A DNA stretch of 43,220 nucleotides from Deltaproteobacteria bacterium (GCA_021737325.1 JAIPED010000008.1:1-43220); one strand, 5' to 3'; shown: positions 28,146-38,006, counted from the first letter of the stretch. Translations and numbers: made by a program. Notes: generated by a model not told the origin, from the sequence alone.

Positions 28146-29474
28146 GAATTTCTCCTTGCGCAGGCAAGTGTAATTCGGCATAATGATGACTGTCTATTAG
28201 CCTACATAGGCGTGATAAATTATGTAAGCAACCATCTAAGCAAGTTTCAAAGCTATCTTGTCTCCAAATCGTTCGTTAATGAGAAAAATGCGCCTTATTA
28301 TACAAGGTGGGTCTATTCCTGCTATGCTTTTACCAATCAACCTCTATCCAAAGTTTTAACTCAGGCACAGAAGCGAGACTTTTTGAAGCATTTTGCAAAA
28401 ACTCATGAAGACTGGCAGGTAAAGCAAGCTGAGACAGCGCTCAGGTTATATGACTATTATCTTTCATTGTTGCAGATGCCTGTAGATGGACAATTTTTAA
28501 AGGATAAGGAAAAATGGAGTGTTGTTGTAACTAATGCAAAGAATGCCATGAGATTAAAGCATATGTCATACAGCACATATATCTGATGTGGCTACGGTCG
28601 TTTTACGGATTTGCTTCCGACAAGGATCCTGACAAATTAACGATTTCTGGTATGCAACACTTCTTAAGTTATCTTGCCGTAGAGCGTAAGGTTTCCTCAT
28701 CTACTTAAAACCAGGCTCTTAATGCGCTTATATTTGTTTATCGTCATGTTCTTGATAAATACATCGGAGATAATGAATTGAATGCCGTAAGGACGATTTA
28801 TAAAAGGCGGCTCCCTGTTGTCCTTACCACAAGAGAGGTTCACTCTGTATTTGACAAACTGCTCGGCATTCATCGTTTGATGGCAATGCTCACTTATGGG
28901 TGCGGTCTGAGACTTTAGGAATGCCTCAGTCTGAGAATAAAGGATGTTGATATTGAACGGGGGATTTTAATTGTCACAGATCCGGCAAAGGCGATAAAGA
29001 CCGTCGCACTGTGCTCCCAGAGTCGTTAAAGGATAGTCTGACTCGACATATTGCTGAGACACAAGGTTACTTTATGATGTTGATAGAAAAAAAGGCATCA
29101 GTTGCGTTTATCTGCCTAACGCTCTTGAGAAAAAATATCCGAATGCCGGAAAAGAATGGGGATGGTTTTGGTCGTTTCCATCAAGGTCAATTTCTGTTGA
29201 TCCTCGCACTCATGCTGTCCGCCGTCATCATATGCACCCAGCTTCGCTTCAAGAGGCATTTAAATCAGCTTCAGCAGAAGCAGGAATCGCAAAGCAGTCA
29301 TCAATTAATACACTTAGACACAGTTTCGCAACACATCTGCTATAAAATGGATATGACATTAGGACAATGCAGGAGCTTCTCGGCCACAGCAACCTACAGA
29401 CGACCATGATTTACACCCATGTGGTAACAAAGAATATTTTAGGTTTAGGAGTGAAAAGTCCGTTGGATAAGTAG
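28113..29474 (+). pseudogene. Degenerate integron-type (IntI-like) tyrosine recombinase
   Basis: Broken frames give 'IYKRRLPVVLTTREVHSVFDKL', 'LTYGCGLRL*ECLSLRIKDVDIERG', '[103 protein letters not shown]'; at least three in-frame stops plus frameshifts. Confidence 0.88.
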
Positions 29475-29608
29475 AATAGAGGGCTTTGCGGGGGGAAGGG
29501 GCGGCTTTCAGGGTTATTTGATGTCCAAACATTCACCACTGACTAACAATTTCCCATAGAGGGGGTCTATTTGCTAGCTGCCTAATTTTGATAAAAAAAG
29601 TTGGGCGG

Positions 29609-29700
29609 AATTTTTTCGCCACTTCGTTTGACAGGCATCACATTTTTTCATAGCACGGCGCTGAAATGCGGAATAGAGATAAAAATTTATGTTAGGAATC
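29609..29700 (-). repeat. Right arm of the ~92 bp inverted repeat
   Basis: Reverse complement matches 28054-28145 (about 83/92 by eye). Confidence 0.9.
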
Positions 29701-29719
29701 GAAAAAGAAAGGACATGAT

Positions 29720-30640
29720 ATGCAGCGTTACTGGGTAATGGCCCCCGTTGAGTCGAAGCCATCAGGTCTATTCGACGCAGTTTGGCAGTTCGACCGCGAC
29801 AAGAATGTGATATCCATCGGTTGGAGCCAACTTGGCGATGTCACTGGCATGACCAGAGAAGAACTGGCCCTGTCCGTTTCATCAGCGTACCCGGACAAGC
29901 CTTCGCAAACCAAAGGGCTATACACGAACATGTTGTGGGCGTTCTACCACGAGATGCTTCCTGGTGACTATGTGATCGCACGAAGAGGACGGAAGACGCT
30001 TGCCGGCGTGGGCAGGATTACCGGTCCCGCCGCATACGCGCCGGGTCGGAATTCAAATGTCGAGCATCCCGGATTCATAGATGTTGCTTGGCAAGACCAA
30101 CCCCGCGACAAGACATTCCCGACCATTGTATTCCCCATGCACACATTAGCGGAATTTTCGGAGGATCAATTCCGAAGCGTTGTTGAGGGTGGTGGCCCAC
30201 CAATTACCCCACCGAAGGGCGAACCAGAGATCGAAGACCCGAGCGAGTTCGTTTTGGAGAAGTATCTGGAGGATTTCATCGTCAGTAACTTTGCGGCGAT
30301 TTTCAAAGGACACTTGCGGGTATTTGAGGATTCGGAGGGGAACGACGGTCAGCAGTACGCAACCGATGTTGGTCCCATCGACATACTGGCAATTGATGCA
30401 AAGTCCAACGCATTCGTTGTAATTGAGTTAAAGAAGGGAAGGTCCTCCGACAGAGTTGTCGGGCAGATTCTGCGTTATATGGGATGGGTAAAAAGGAATC
30501 TGTGTTCTGATGGACAGATGGTGAAAGGACTGATCATTTGTCGAGATCACGATTCGAAACTGACCTATGCCTTGGAAATGACCAACAACATCGATGTGCG
30601 GTATTACAATGTTTCATTCAAATTGAGAGAGAATCCCTAA
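29720..30640 (+). CDS. EVE-like/NucS-like (DUF91, PD-(D/E)XK) nuclease protein
   Basis: N-terminal 'MQRYWVMAP...ISIGWSQLGD...MLPGDYVIARRGRKTLAGVGRITG'; C-terminal 'GPIDILAIDAKSNAFVVIELKKGRSSDRVVGQILRYMGWV'. Confidence 0.75.
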   Translation: MQRYWVMAPVESKPSGLFDAVWQFDRDKNVISIGWSQLGDVTGMTREELALSVSSAYPDKPSQTKGLYTNMLWAFYHEMLPGDYVIARRGRKTLAGVGRITGPAAYAPGRNSNVEHPGFIDVAWQDQPRDKTFPTIVFPMHTLAEFSEDQFRSVVEGGGPPITPPKGEPEIEDPSEFVLEKYLEDFIVSNFAAIFKGHLRVFEDSEGNDGQQYATDVGPIDILAIDAKSNAFVVIELKKGRSSDRVVGQILRYMGWVKRNLCSDGQMVKGLIICRDHDSKLTYALEMTNNIDVRYYNVSFKLRENP

Positions 30641-30860
30641 CCCGAAGCGGCTCACGCTCGATGTTCAGCGGAAAGATACAAGAAGGCTCTGCTACTAGTT
30701 TAGCGCAAGACGGCTTGGTCAAGAAGGTAGATATCAAATGTACGACATTTACGAGGGTCGAAAGCGGTGTCTGTAAATGAACCGAGGGTGCAAATGATGG
30801 CAAAAATCGCCAAATTGTTGGTAGTCGCTATTGAAGGTTTGCTAGATTAAAATAAATTAG

Positions 30861-30938
30861 GGAGATGGAGTTCTCCTTTAACCGTTATGATGGTTGTCAT
30901 AACTGATAACTCCTGTATGTTAACTAAAAGGAGTTATC
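30861..30938 (+). promoter_or_regulatory. Three-hairpin structured leader with SD sequestration upstream of the antiporter
   Basis: Hairpins GGAGA/TCTCC (30861-30876), GTTATGA/TCATAAC (30884-30903), GATAACTCC/GGAGTTATC (30905-30938); the last contains the SD of the gene starting at 30940. Confidence 0.6.
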
Positions 30939-30939
30939 T

Positions 30940-32142
30940 ATGGAACACATTTATTTTATTGCTTCTCTGTGGTTATCACTTGCCGTTCTCTCTGCGATTG
31001 TCGCGTATCACCTCCGAATTTCGATAGCGTTAGTTGAAATCTGCGTCGGAATTATCGCCGGTGCCATTGCGACAAATTATTTTGGCGCAAATTCCCTCGG
31101 AAACAATCTTGAATGGCTAAAATTTTTAGCTTCAGCCGGTGCCATATTTCTCACTTTTCTCGCGGGTGCCGAGCTTGATCCGAAAGTAATAAAGGTAAAA
31201 TGGAAAGAAGTATTGATCGTGGGTACGGTGGGTTTTGCGGCTCCCTTTTTAGGATGCGCCGCAATTGCCTATTATTTGCTTGGTTGGAGTACGCAAGCGA
31301 GTCTTTTGGCTGGGGTAGCGCTTTCAACGACCTCAATGGCTGTTGTATATGCTGTCATGTTGGAAACGGGATTTAATAAGACAGAATTCGGAAAAGGCAT
31401 ACTTGCTTCATGTTTTATCAATGATTTGGGAACGGTAATAGTACTGGGATTGTTGTTTGCGCCGTTTACTTACAAGACATTAGTATTTGTTGTCGTTACA
31501 GTGGCGCTGGTGTTTTCACTACCACCTTTGACCTCTTTCTTTACAAAAATGTACGGGAACAGAACTGCCGCGATTCGTGTAAAGTGGATATCGTTTATTT
31601 TGTTTGCGATGGGCGCTTTGGCTATCTGGTCGGGAAGTGAAGCGGTTCTGCCGGCGTATATTGCGGGAATGGTGCTTGCCGAATTCTCATCGCAAAATCA
31701 TGCTTGGATAAGGCGTTTGCGTTCTTTAACAGTTGGGCTTCTTACACCGTTTTATTTTATCCGAGCAGGTTCATTTGTTTCGTTGCCTGCGTTATTTTCC
31801 GCACCATTGATTTTTGTGGTTCTTCTGTTGGGTAAAGTAGGAACGAAAATCTTCGGCCTGTATCCGATAATTGGTCTGTTTCGCCAAGAATCAAAGGAGC
31901 GCTGGTATTATACTTTGATGATGTCTACTGGACTTACATTCGGCACGATTTCCGCCCTATACGGATTTTCACACGGCATAGTAACGGAATTTCAATATTC
32001 TTTTTTGGTGATGGTTGTAATTGGCAGTGCGGTTATTCCAACAGCCATTGCCAATTTTAAATTTTTACCCAAGCACTTATTGCCCGTAGGTGCGGAAGCA
32101 AAAAGAAAAGCGTCTCCACCTGATGGATTAAGTGAGGAATAG
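30940..32142 (+). CDS. Cation:proton antiporter (CPA2/KefB-like membrane domain)
   Basis: Multi-TM; 'FLAGAELDPKVIKVKWKEVL', 'GVALSTTSMAVVYAVMLETG', 'ILASCFINDLGTVIVLG'. Confidence 0.88.
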   Translation: MEHIYFIASLWLSLAVLSAIVAYHLRISIALVEICVGIIAGAIATNYFGANSLGNNLEWLKFLASAGAIFLTFLAGAELDPKVIKVKWKEVLIVGTVGFAAPFLGCAAIAYYLLGWSTQASLLAGVALSTTSMAVVYAVMLETGFNKTEFGKGILASCFINDLGTVIVLGLLFAPFTYKTLVFVVVTVALVFSLPPLTSFFTKMYGNRTAAIRVKWISFILFAMGALAIWSGSEAVLPAYIAGMVLAEFSSQNHAWIRRLRSLTVGLLTPFYFIRAGSFVSLPALFSAPLIFVVLLLGKVGTKIFGLYPIIGLFRQESKERWYYTLMMSTGLTFGTISALYGFSHGIVTEFQYSFLVMVVIGSAVIPTAIANFKFLPKHLLPVGAEAKRKASPPDGLSEE

Positions 32143-32202
32143 GCAGGGATATGATTTATTACCAAATAGGCAGGTATTTATTGCCCAGAGATTTTTTGCT
32201 GC

Positions 32203-32295
32203 GGAGGAATGGTTGGGTGGCTAAAAGCGGCGGTCTTGAAAATCGTTGTGTCCACACCATGGACATCGGGGTTTCAAGTCCCCCTCCCTCCGTCA
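32203..32295 (+). pseudogene. Degenerate duplicate of tRNA-Ser(UGA)
   Basis: Colinear with tRNA 26124-26216 but mutated: GGAGGAA acceptor, GGTTGGGTGG D arm, T arm TTTCAAGTC, 3' GTCA; upstream leader also similar ('ATTGCCYAGAGATTTTTT'). Confidence 0.9.
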
Positions 32296-32403
32296 GTTAG
32301 GAGGTTTATTTATCGGCTCGCCAGCCGCCTTTTTGAGCCGCAAAGCTTAAACAAGGGGGATGCACTTGATATCCTCCACCCCGCCAAAAATTAAGGAGAG
32401 AAG

Positions 32404-32868
32404 ATGGAACGAACTCTAAGAAATATGGCTTTTTGGTCTTTTCAGGTAATTAATACAATAACAGCATGTCTAATGACATTTATCCCTAAGCAGTTTCATG
32501 AGAGCTTGTTTAAGAATCCTGAAGCGGTATATAAAGCACTAGGTTTTTCGGCCATTGCTGTTGAGATGGTTCATAATATAATAAGAGGTCAAGGCGCTGT
32601 TCTTCTTGCGGTTTCTCTTTTTTCGTGGATAGAGGGGAAAAAATCACGATCTGTCTATCTGCTTATCTCGATAATTTGTACTCTTTCTGTTTATGCACAG
32701 ATCATGACATTGCATCAGCATTTGAAAACGGCAGAAATTGTAAACGCAATTGGAAATTTTGGAAGCATGTATGTAATTATCATCGTTACGGCTGTTGTCG
32801 GCATCTTAAGTCTCGTTGTGTATCTCAAGTGGGGCAAAAGTGCTCTATATGTTGAAAAAAAACGCTGA
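32404..32868 (+). CDS. Hypothetical membrane protein
   Basis: 154 aa, several hydrophobic segments, RBS AAGGAGAAG before the ATG. Confidence 0.6.
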   Translation: MERTLRNMAFWSFQVINTITACLMTFIPKQFHESLFKNPEAVYKALGFSAIAVEMVHNIIRGQGAVLLAVSLFSWIEGKKSRSVYLLISIICTLSVYAQIMTLHQHLKTAEIVNAIGNFGSMYVIIIVTAVVGILSLVVYLKWGKSALYVEKKR

Positions 32869-33022
32869 CAAGGCACTAAAACCGATCGCTGTTGCTCCGG
32901 CTTAGTGGAGCCTTTGCACCGAGCAGTTGCCTCACAAACGGTAGTTTATTCGGACGGCCTGCCGGCAAGCCGCTCCCGTTGGCCTTTTCCATTCCAAACG
33001 CTGCATTGCTGGTAATTGATGA

Positions 33023-33325
<303 letters not shown>

Positions 33326-33524
33326 TCCGGCTGCTTTTGCGCCTTGCTATCCCAGTCGAAGGTAGCACTCTGTGGTCCACCCAGATGCCAACCCTACGCT
33401 TTTTGGTTCCCCGTCGGCTTTTGCCCACCAGGCGGCCCCTCAACTCCGATGAAACTGGCATTAGACACCTCAAAATGCTACGGCACTATGCCTCAGCGTT
33501 TCAAAGGAAAGGTACGATGCTGCC

Positions 33525-34052
33525 ATGAATATACGAAAAAAGTGCAAAATAGACTCCTCTCTGAAAGAAGAGGTTTCTTTTGGATCCAATACCAATGCAT
33601 TCGTGTATTACGAATTAGTGATCGAGTCAGTAATCATGGCATATATGGCGCTTGAAGCATTCCTAAATGAACACATACCAGAGGATTATGAATGCTGGTC
33701 TAATAGACGGAGTGAAAGAATATTAGAGGCCTCAAACAACGAGAAAATAGAGCGACATTTTACTAACGAAGAAAAGATTACGATAATTTTACCAGAGGTT
33801 CTTTGTGTAGAATCACCTAAAGGTAGGTCAAAAGCATGGGAAAATTATAAAAAGCTACATAATCTGAGAAATCGTCTTGTACATATGAAAACACTGGATA
33901 GGCGGTCGTCAGGTCCAGAAACAGAGACTATATGGGACAGCTTGTTAAAGGTTGAGGCACCACATCGATTGTCAAAATCAATAATTGATTATTTTATAAA
34001 GAGAATGCCAAATCCCCCCGAGTGGTACAATAAATGCCCGATAAGGGCATAA
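33525..34052 (+). CDS. Hypothetical protein
   Basis: 175 aa ORF; helical, with 'ENYKKLHNLRNRLVHMKT' resembling HEPN-like 'RNxxxH' context. Confidence 0.5.
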   Translation: MNIRKKCKIDSSLKEEVSFGSNTNAFVYYELVIESVIMAYMALEAFLNEHIPEDYECWSNRRSERILEASNNEKIERHFTNEEKITIILPEVLCVESPKGRSKAWENYKKLHNLRNRLVHMKTLDRRSSGPETETIWDSLLKVEAPHRLSKSIIDYFIKRMPNPPEWYNKCPIRA

Positions 34053-34154
34053 CCATCGGTTGCACTGGATTGCTTCACCGCACTTCCATGGCAACTTGTC
34101 AGCCTAACTTGTTCCAAACAACCGGTGAGAATGGTCATTGGGTGAAAGGAAGAT

Positions 34155-34283
34155 ATGAGACTCGGAACACTAAAGCTAATTGACTTACGGGAATACTGGA
34201 AGCACGAGGCCATCGACTTCACGAAGTGGTTGAGCGAACCTAAAAATATAGCCATTCTGAGCGATGAAAATAGTCCATCTTAA
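34155..34283 (+). pseudogene. Truncated DUF4268-type protein N-terminus
   Basis: 42 aa: 'MRLGTLKLIDLREYWKHEAIDFTKWLSEPKNIAILSDENSPS*', like the start of DUF4268/PDDEXK proteins. Confidence 0.55.
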
Positions 34284-34289
34284 CTCCCT

Positions 34290-35372
34290 ATGAATAATAC
34301 AACGAAAAGTTTAGAAAAACTGGGATTTGGCGAATGGTTGCAGGGAACAGTTGCCCCTGAAAGCCTGGAACGATTTGCCCTAGCAAGGGTCGTTGCAGTT
34401 CATAAAGAGAGCTACACCATAAGCAACGGTGAGGTTGATGTTTTCGCAGAGTTGGTAGGTAAAATGCTCTTTAGCGCTTCATCCCCGACTGACTATCCGT
34501 CAACGGGTGATTGGGTTTTGGTTAATTTTTACGATGAAAATACATTCGCCGTCATTCACGAAGTATTACCCCGGAAGTCGCTGTTAAAAAGAAAAACTCC
34601 CGGCAAAAAAGTTGATTTCCAGTTAATTGCCGCCAATATTGATGTCGCATTGATTGTTCAGTCCCTCAATGAAGACTTTAATCTTCGGCGGCTCGAACGC
34701 TATCTTGTCATGGTTAACGATGCCAATATCCAGCCAATTGTACTGCTAAGCAAGAGCGATCTGCTGATTAGCGAGGAAATTACGGAAAGAATTGCCGAAA
34801 TTCACGCAATTATGCCGAGCTTGTCGGTACTACCATTCAGCAACGATACCGAATCTGGGCTGGAGGGTTTGCGCGCAATCATGAAGGCGGGATGGACTTA
34901 TTGCCTGTTGGGTTCTTCGGGGGTTGGCAAAACGACGCTAATCAACAAGCTGTTAGGTGAAGCAAAATTCAAAACGAAGGAAGTCAGCAGGAAGGAAAGT
35001 AGAGGAAGGCACTCTACAACACACCGACAACTTATTCTGTTGGATTCTGGGGCAATGATGGTGGATACGCCGGGCATGCGTGAGCTGGGTAATTTTTCTG
35101 TTGATAGTGGGATGGATGAGACCTTTTCCGAAATAAAATTTCTCTCGGAGCAGTGCCGTTTTAACAATTGCACTCATACCAACGAAAAGGGCTGCGCGGT
35201 ATTAGATGCCGTGGAGAAGGGGCAACTCTCTGCGGAGAGATACCGCAACTACATCAAGATGAACAAGGAATCCGCCTACAATGAGATGTCATATCTCGAA
35301 AAAAGGAAAAAAGAGCAGCAGTTTGGCAAATTTTGTAAGACGGTGATGAAGCAACAAAAAAACCAAAAATAG
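34290..35372 (+). CDS. rsgA: Ribosome small subunit-dependent GTPase A
   Basis: 'LSKSDLL', 'GSSGVGKTTLINKLLG', 'GRHSTTHRQL', 'DTPGMRELG', Zn motif 'CRFNNCTHTNEKGC'. Confidence 0.92.
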   Translation: MNNTTKSLEKLGFGEWLQGTVAPESLERFALARVVAVHKESYTISNGEVDVFAELVGKMLFSASSPTDYPSTGDWVLVNFYDENTFAVIHEVLPRKSLLKRKTPGKKVDFQLIAANIDVALIVQSLNEDFNLRRLERYLVMVNDANIQPIVLLSKSDLLISEEITERIAEIHAIMPSLSVLPFSNDTESGLEGLRAIMKAGWTYCLLGSSGVGKTTLINKLLGEAKFKTKEVSRKESRGRHSTTHRQLILLDSGAMMVDTPGMRELGNFSVDSGMDETFSEIKFLSEQCRFNNCTHTNEKGCAVLDAVEKGQLSAERYRNYIKMNKESAYNEMSYLEKRKKEQQFGKFCKTVMKQQKNQK

Positions 35373-35466
35373 CGCGGCAGAGGCCTTTGTAGAACTCATC
35401 CATCAAATAGCTGCTGGTATTCTGACCCATGCGCAGGAGAAGAAAAAAGCAACAAGGGAGATATTA

Positions 35467-37569
35467 ATGTCAGTACAGACGCATCAGCAGACCGCCAATT
35501 TTATCTGGAATATTTGTAATCTGCTTCGTGGACCATATAAACGCAACGAATACCGCAAGGTTATTCTCCCTTTGACCATATTGCGTCGCTTTGATTGCAT
35601 TCTTGAGCCGACTAAAAACGAAGTGCTTATAGAGTTCGCCAAACTCAAGGGAAAATCAGAGAACATAATCAGCGCACAATTGAGAACAATAACTGGTGTT
35701 CCCTTTTATAACCTTTCCCCGCTGACATTCAAACAATTGCTGGATGATCCGAATCAGATAGCGCCGAACCTGAACAGCTATATCAATTTATTCTCTCCTA
35801 ATGTGCGGCAGATATTTGAAAAGCTGGAATTCAGTACGCAAGTATCCAAGATGAACGAGAAGAATCTGCTGTTCCATGTGGTCAAAAAATTCGCTTCTAC
35901 TGAAGTCGATTTGTCTCAGACCAATATCGACAACTTGCAGATGGGCTATGTGTTTGAAGAGCTGATAAGAATAGGCGCGGAGCAATCGAACGAAGAGGCG
36001 GGGGAGCACTTTACCCCGCGTGAAGTTATTAAGCTTATGGTTAATCTGTTACTATCTCCTGAAACAGACCTGCACAAAAGCCATGTCGTAAAAACAATCT
36101 ACGACCCAGCCTGCGGCACTGGCGGTATGCTTTCCGTGGCCGAAAACTATATCCGCAAATTGAATACCCAAGCCCAGCCGCATTTGTTTGGTCAGGACTG
36201 GAATGACGAAGCCTACGGCATTTGCCGTGCCGATATGCTGATCAAGGGTGAAGACTCCGATAATATCAAGCCGAACTGCACTTTTGAGGAAGATGGTTTT
36301 CCTCAAGCAAAATTTGATTACATGTTGGCCAATCCGCCCTTTGGCGTAGAATGGAAGCAGCAGCAAAAATCCATTGAAAATGAAGCCAAGACCCTGGGTT
36401 ACGATGGCCGCTTTGGCGCGGGCACGCCCCGTATCAACGACGGTTCGTTGCTGTTTCTTCAGCACATGATTTCCAAGATGCGTAGCTTTGCGGAGGGCGG
36501 AAGCCGTATCGGGATTGTCTTCAATGGTTCGCCGCTCTTTACCGGCGATGCGGGAAGCGGGGAATCCAATATCCGCCAATGGATTATTGAGAATGACTGG
36601 TTAGAAGCGATTGTTGCCCTGCCGGATCAGCTTTTTTATAATACGGGCATTGCTACCTATATTTGGATTGTTACCAACCGTAAAGAAAAACGCCGCACGG
36701 GCAAGATTCAGCTAATAGATGGGCGAGAGTTTTTTGTAAAAATGCGCAAGAGTCTGGGAAACAAGCGTAACCAGATTGGCGATGGCGAAGAAAACAGACC
36801 AGATCAGATTGCTGAACTGAGTAGGATTTATGGTAACTTTACCCACGACGAAACGCGGACTATTGAGGTCGATGGCATTAAGAAACGGGTAATCGTCAGT
36901 AAAATATTTGATAATAATGACTTCGGCTACAACAAGATCACGGTGGAGCGCCCCTTGCGCCTAAATTTTCAGGCTAGCGACGAACGCATTGCCCTTTTGG
37001 ACGACCTGCGCGCCTTTCAGAAAATTGCCGAAAGCGACAAGAAAAACGAAACCATGCGCCAGCAGGCAATTGAAGACGGAAGCAAACGCCAAGCGGAGAT
37101 CCGAACCATGCTCCATGATTTACAGCAGGCAACGGCGGGGAAACTGTTCAAGGACCGCATCACTTTTTTAAAAGAACTGAAAGCCATCGACCCGAAGTCG
37201 GGCATGCGTCTGTCGTCGCCCGAGCTGAAAGCCATTCTGGAAGCCTTGAGCGCAAAGGACGAGACCGCCACAATCTGCCGCGACGCCAAGGGCAATGCTG
37301 AAGCCGATGCCGATTTGCGCGATACCGAGAATGTGCCGCTTAAGGAAAGTATTGAGGGATACTTCCAACGAGAAGTCCTTCCCCATGTTCCCGATGCCTG
37401 GATTGACCACAGCAAAACAAAGGTCGGCTACGAGATTCCGCTCAACCGTCATTTCTACCGCTACGAACCGTCGAGAACTCTTGAGACAATAACCGCCGAA
37501 GTCAAAAAACTGGAAGGCGAGATTGTGGCAATGCTAGCTGAGATAACCGGCAGCGGAGGGAAAACATGA
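35467..37569 (+). CDS. hsdM: Type I restriction-modification system methyltransferase subunit
   Basis: 'EHFTPREVIKLMVNLL', 'DPACGTGGML', 'MLANPPFGVEW'. Confidence 0.95.
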   Translation: MSVQTHQQTANFIWNICNLLRGPYKRNEYRKVILPLTILRRFDCILEPTKNEVLIEFAKLKGKSENIISAQLRTITGVPFYNLSPLTFKQLLDDPNQIAPNLNSYINLFSPNVRQIFEKLEFSTQVSKMNEKNLLFHVVKKFASTEVDLSQTNIDNLQMGYVFEELIRIGAEQSNEEAGEHFTPREVIKLMVNLLLSPETDLHKSHVVKTIYDPACGTGGMLSVAENYIRKLNTQAQPHLFGQDWNDEAYGICRADMLIKGEDSDNIKPNCTFEEDGFPQAKFDYMLANPPFGVEWKQQQKSIENEAKTLGYDGRFGAGTPRINDGSLLFLQHMISKMRSFAEGGSRIGIVFNGSPLFTGDAGSGESNIRQWIIENDWLEAIVALPDQLFYNTGIATYIWIVTNRKEKRRTGKIQLIDGREFFVKMRKSLGNKRNQIGDGEENRPDQIAELSRIYGNFTHDETRTIEVDGIKKRVIVSKIFDNNDFGYNKITVERPLRLNFQASDERIALLDDLRAFQKIAESDKKNETMRQQAIEDGSKRQAEIRTMLHDLQQATAGKLFKDRITFLKELKAIDPKSGMRLSSPELKAILEALSAKDETATICRDAKGNAEADADLRDTENVPLKESIEGYFQREVLPHVPDAWIDHSKTKVGYEIPLNRHFYRYEPSRTLETITAEVKKLEGEIVAMLAEITGSGGKT

Positions 37570-37979
37570 ATCCGCAGATTTCGCAGATGAACGCAGATAA
37601 GAGGGATCCTGAAACTTATGCCATCATTGGAGCGGCAATGGCTGTTCATAATGAATTGGGTCATGGTTTTCTTGAAGCGGTATATCAAGAGGCATTAGCA
37701 ATTGAATTTGAACGGCTAAAAATACCTTTTGTGAAAGAAACAAAAATTGAAGTGAACTATAGAGGAAAAATCTTATCAGCGAGTTATAGGGCAGATTTTA
37801 TCTGTTTTAATACAATACTCGTCGAACTTAAAGCATTGCAAAAGCTAACCGGCATCGAAGAAGCCCAAGTAATTAATTATTTAAAGGCAACAGGATTAAG
37901 TAAGGCGCTGCTGATCAATTTTGGCGAGTCTCAATTAAAATATAAACGACTTGTTTTTAATCTGCGAGAATCTGTGTAA
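37566..37979 (+). CDS. GxxExxY family protein
   Basis: 'YAIIGAAMAVHNELGHGFLEAVYQEALAIEFERLKIPF'; ATGA overlap with hsdM; N-terminus 'NPQISQMNADK' is repeat-derived. Confidence 0.9.
   Translation: MNPQISQMNADKRDPETYAIIGAAMAVHNELGHGFLEAVYQEALAIEFERLKIPFVKETKIEVNYRGKILSASYRADFICFNTILVELKALQKLTGIEEAQVINYLKATGLSKALLINFGESQLKYKRLVFNLRESV
37572..37608 (+). repeat. Dispersed 'CCGCAGAT..ACGCAGATAAGAGG' repeat, copy 1
   Basis: Direct match to 38007-38043 (32/37 by eye). Confidence 0.85.
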
Positions 37980-38006
37980 TCTGCGGATAAGGCAAATGCG
38001 AGTAAT

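Noticed and set aside
30661-30780. 39 aa ORF (MFSGKIQEGSATSLAQDGLVKKVDIKCTTFTRVESGVCK) after the nuclease gene
   Set aside because: No clear RBS or recognisable family; could be a fragment, not enough support to call
34102-34144. Possible attC site (GCCTAAC ... ATTGGGT)
   Set aside because: Only ~43 nt and no convincing R/L inverted pairing; kept only as a hint in a low-weight finding
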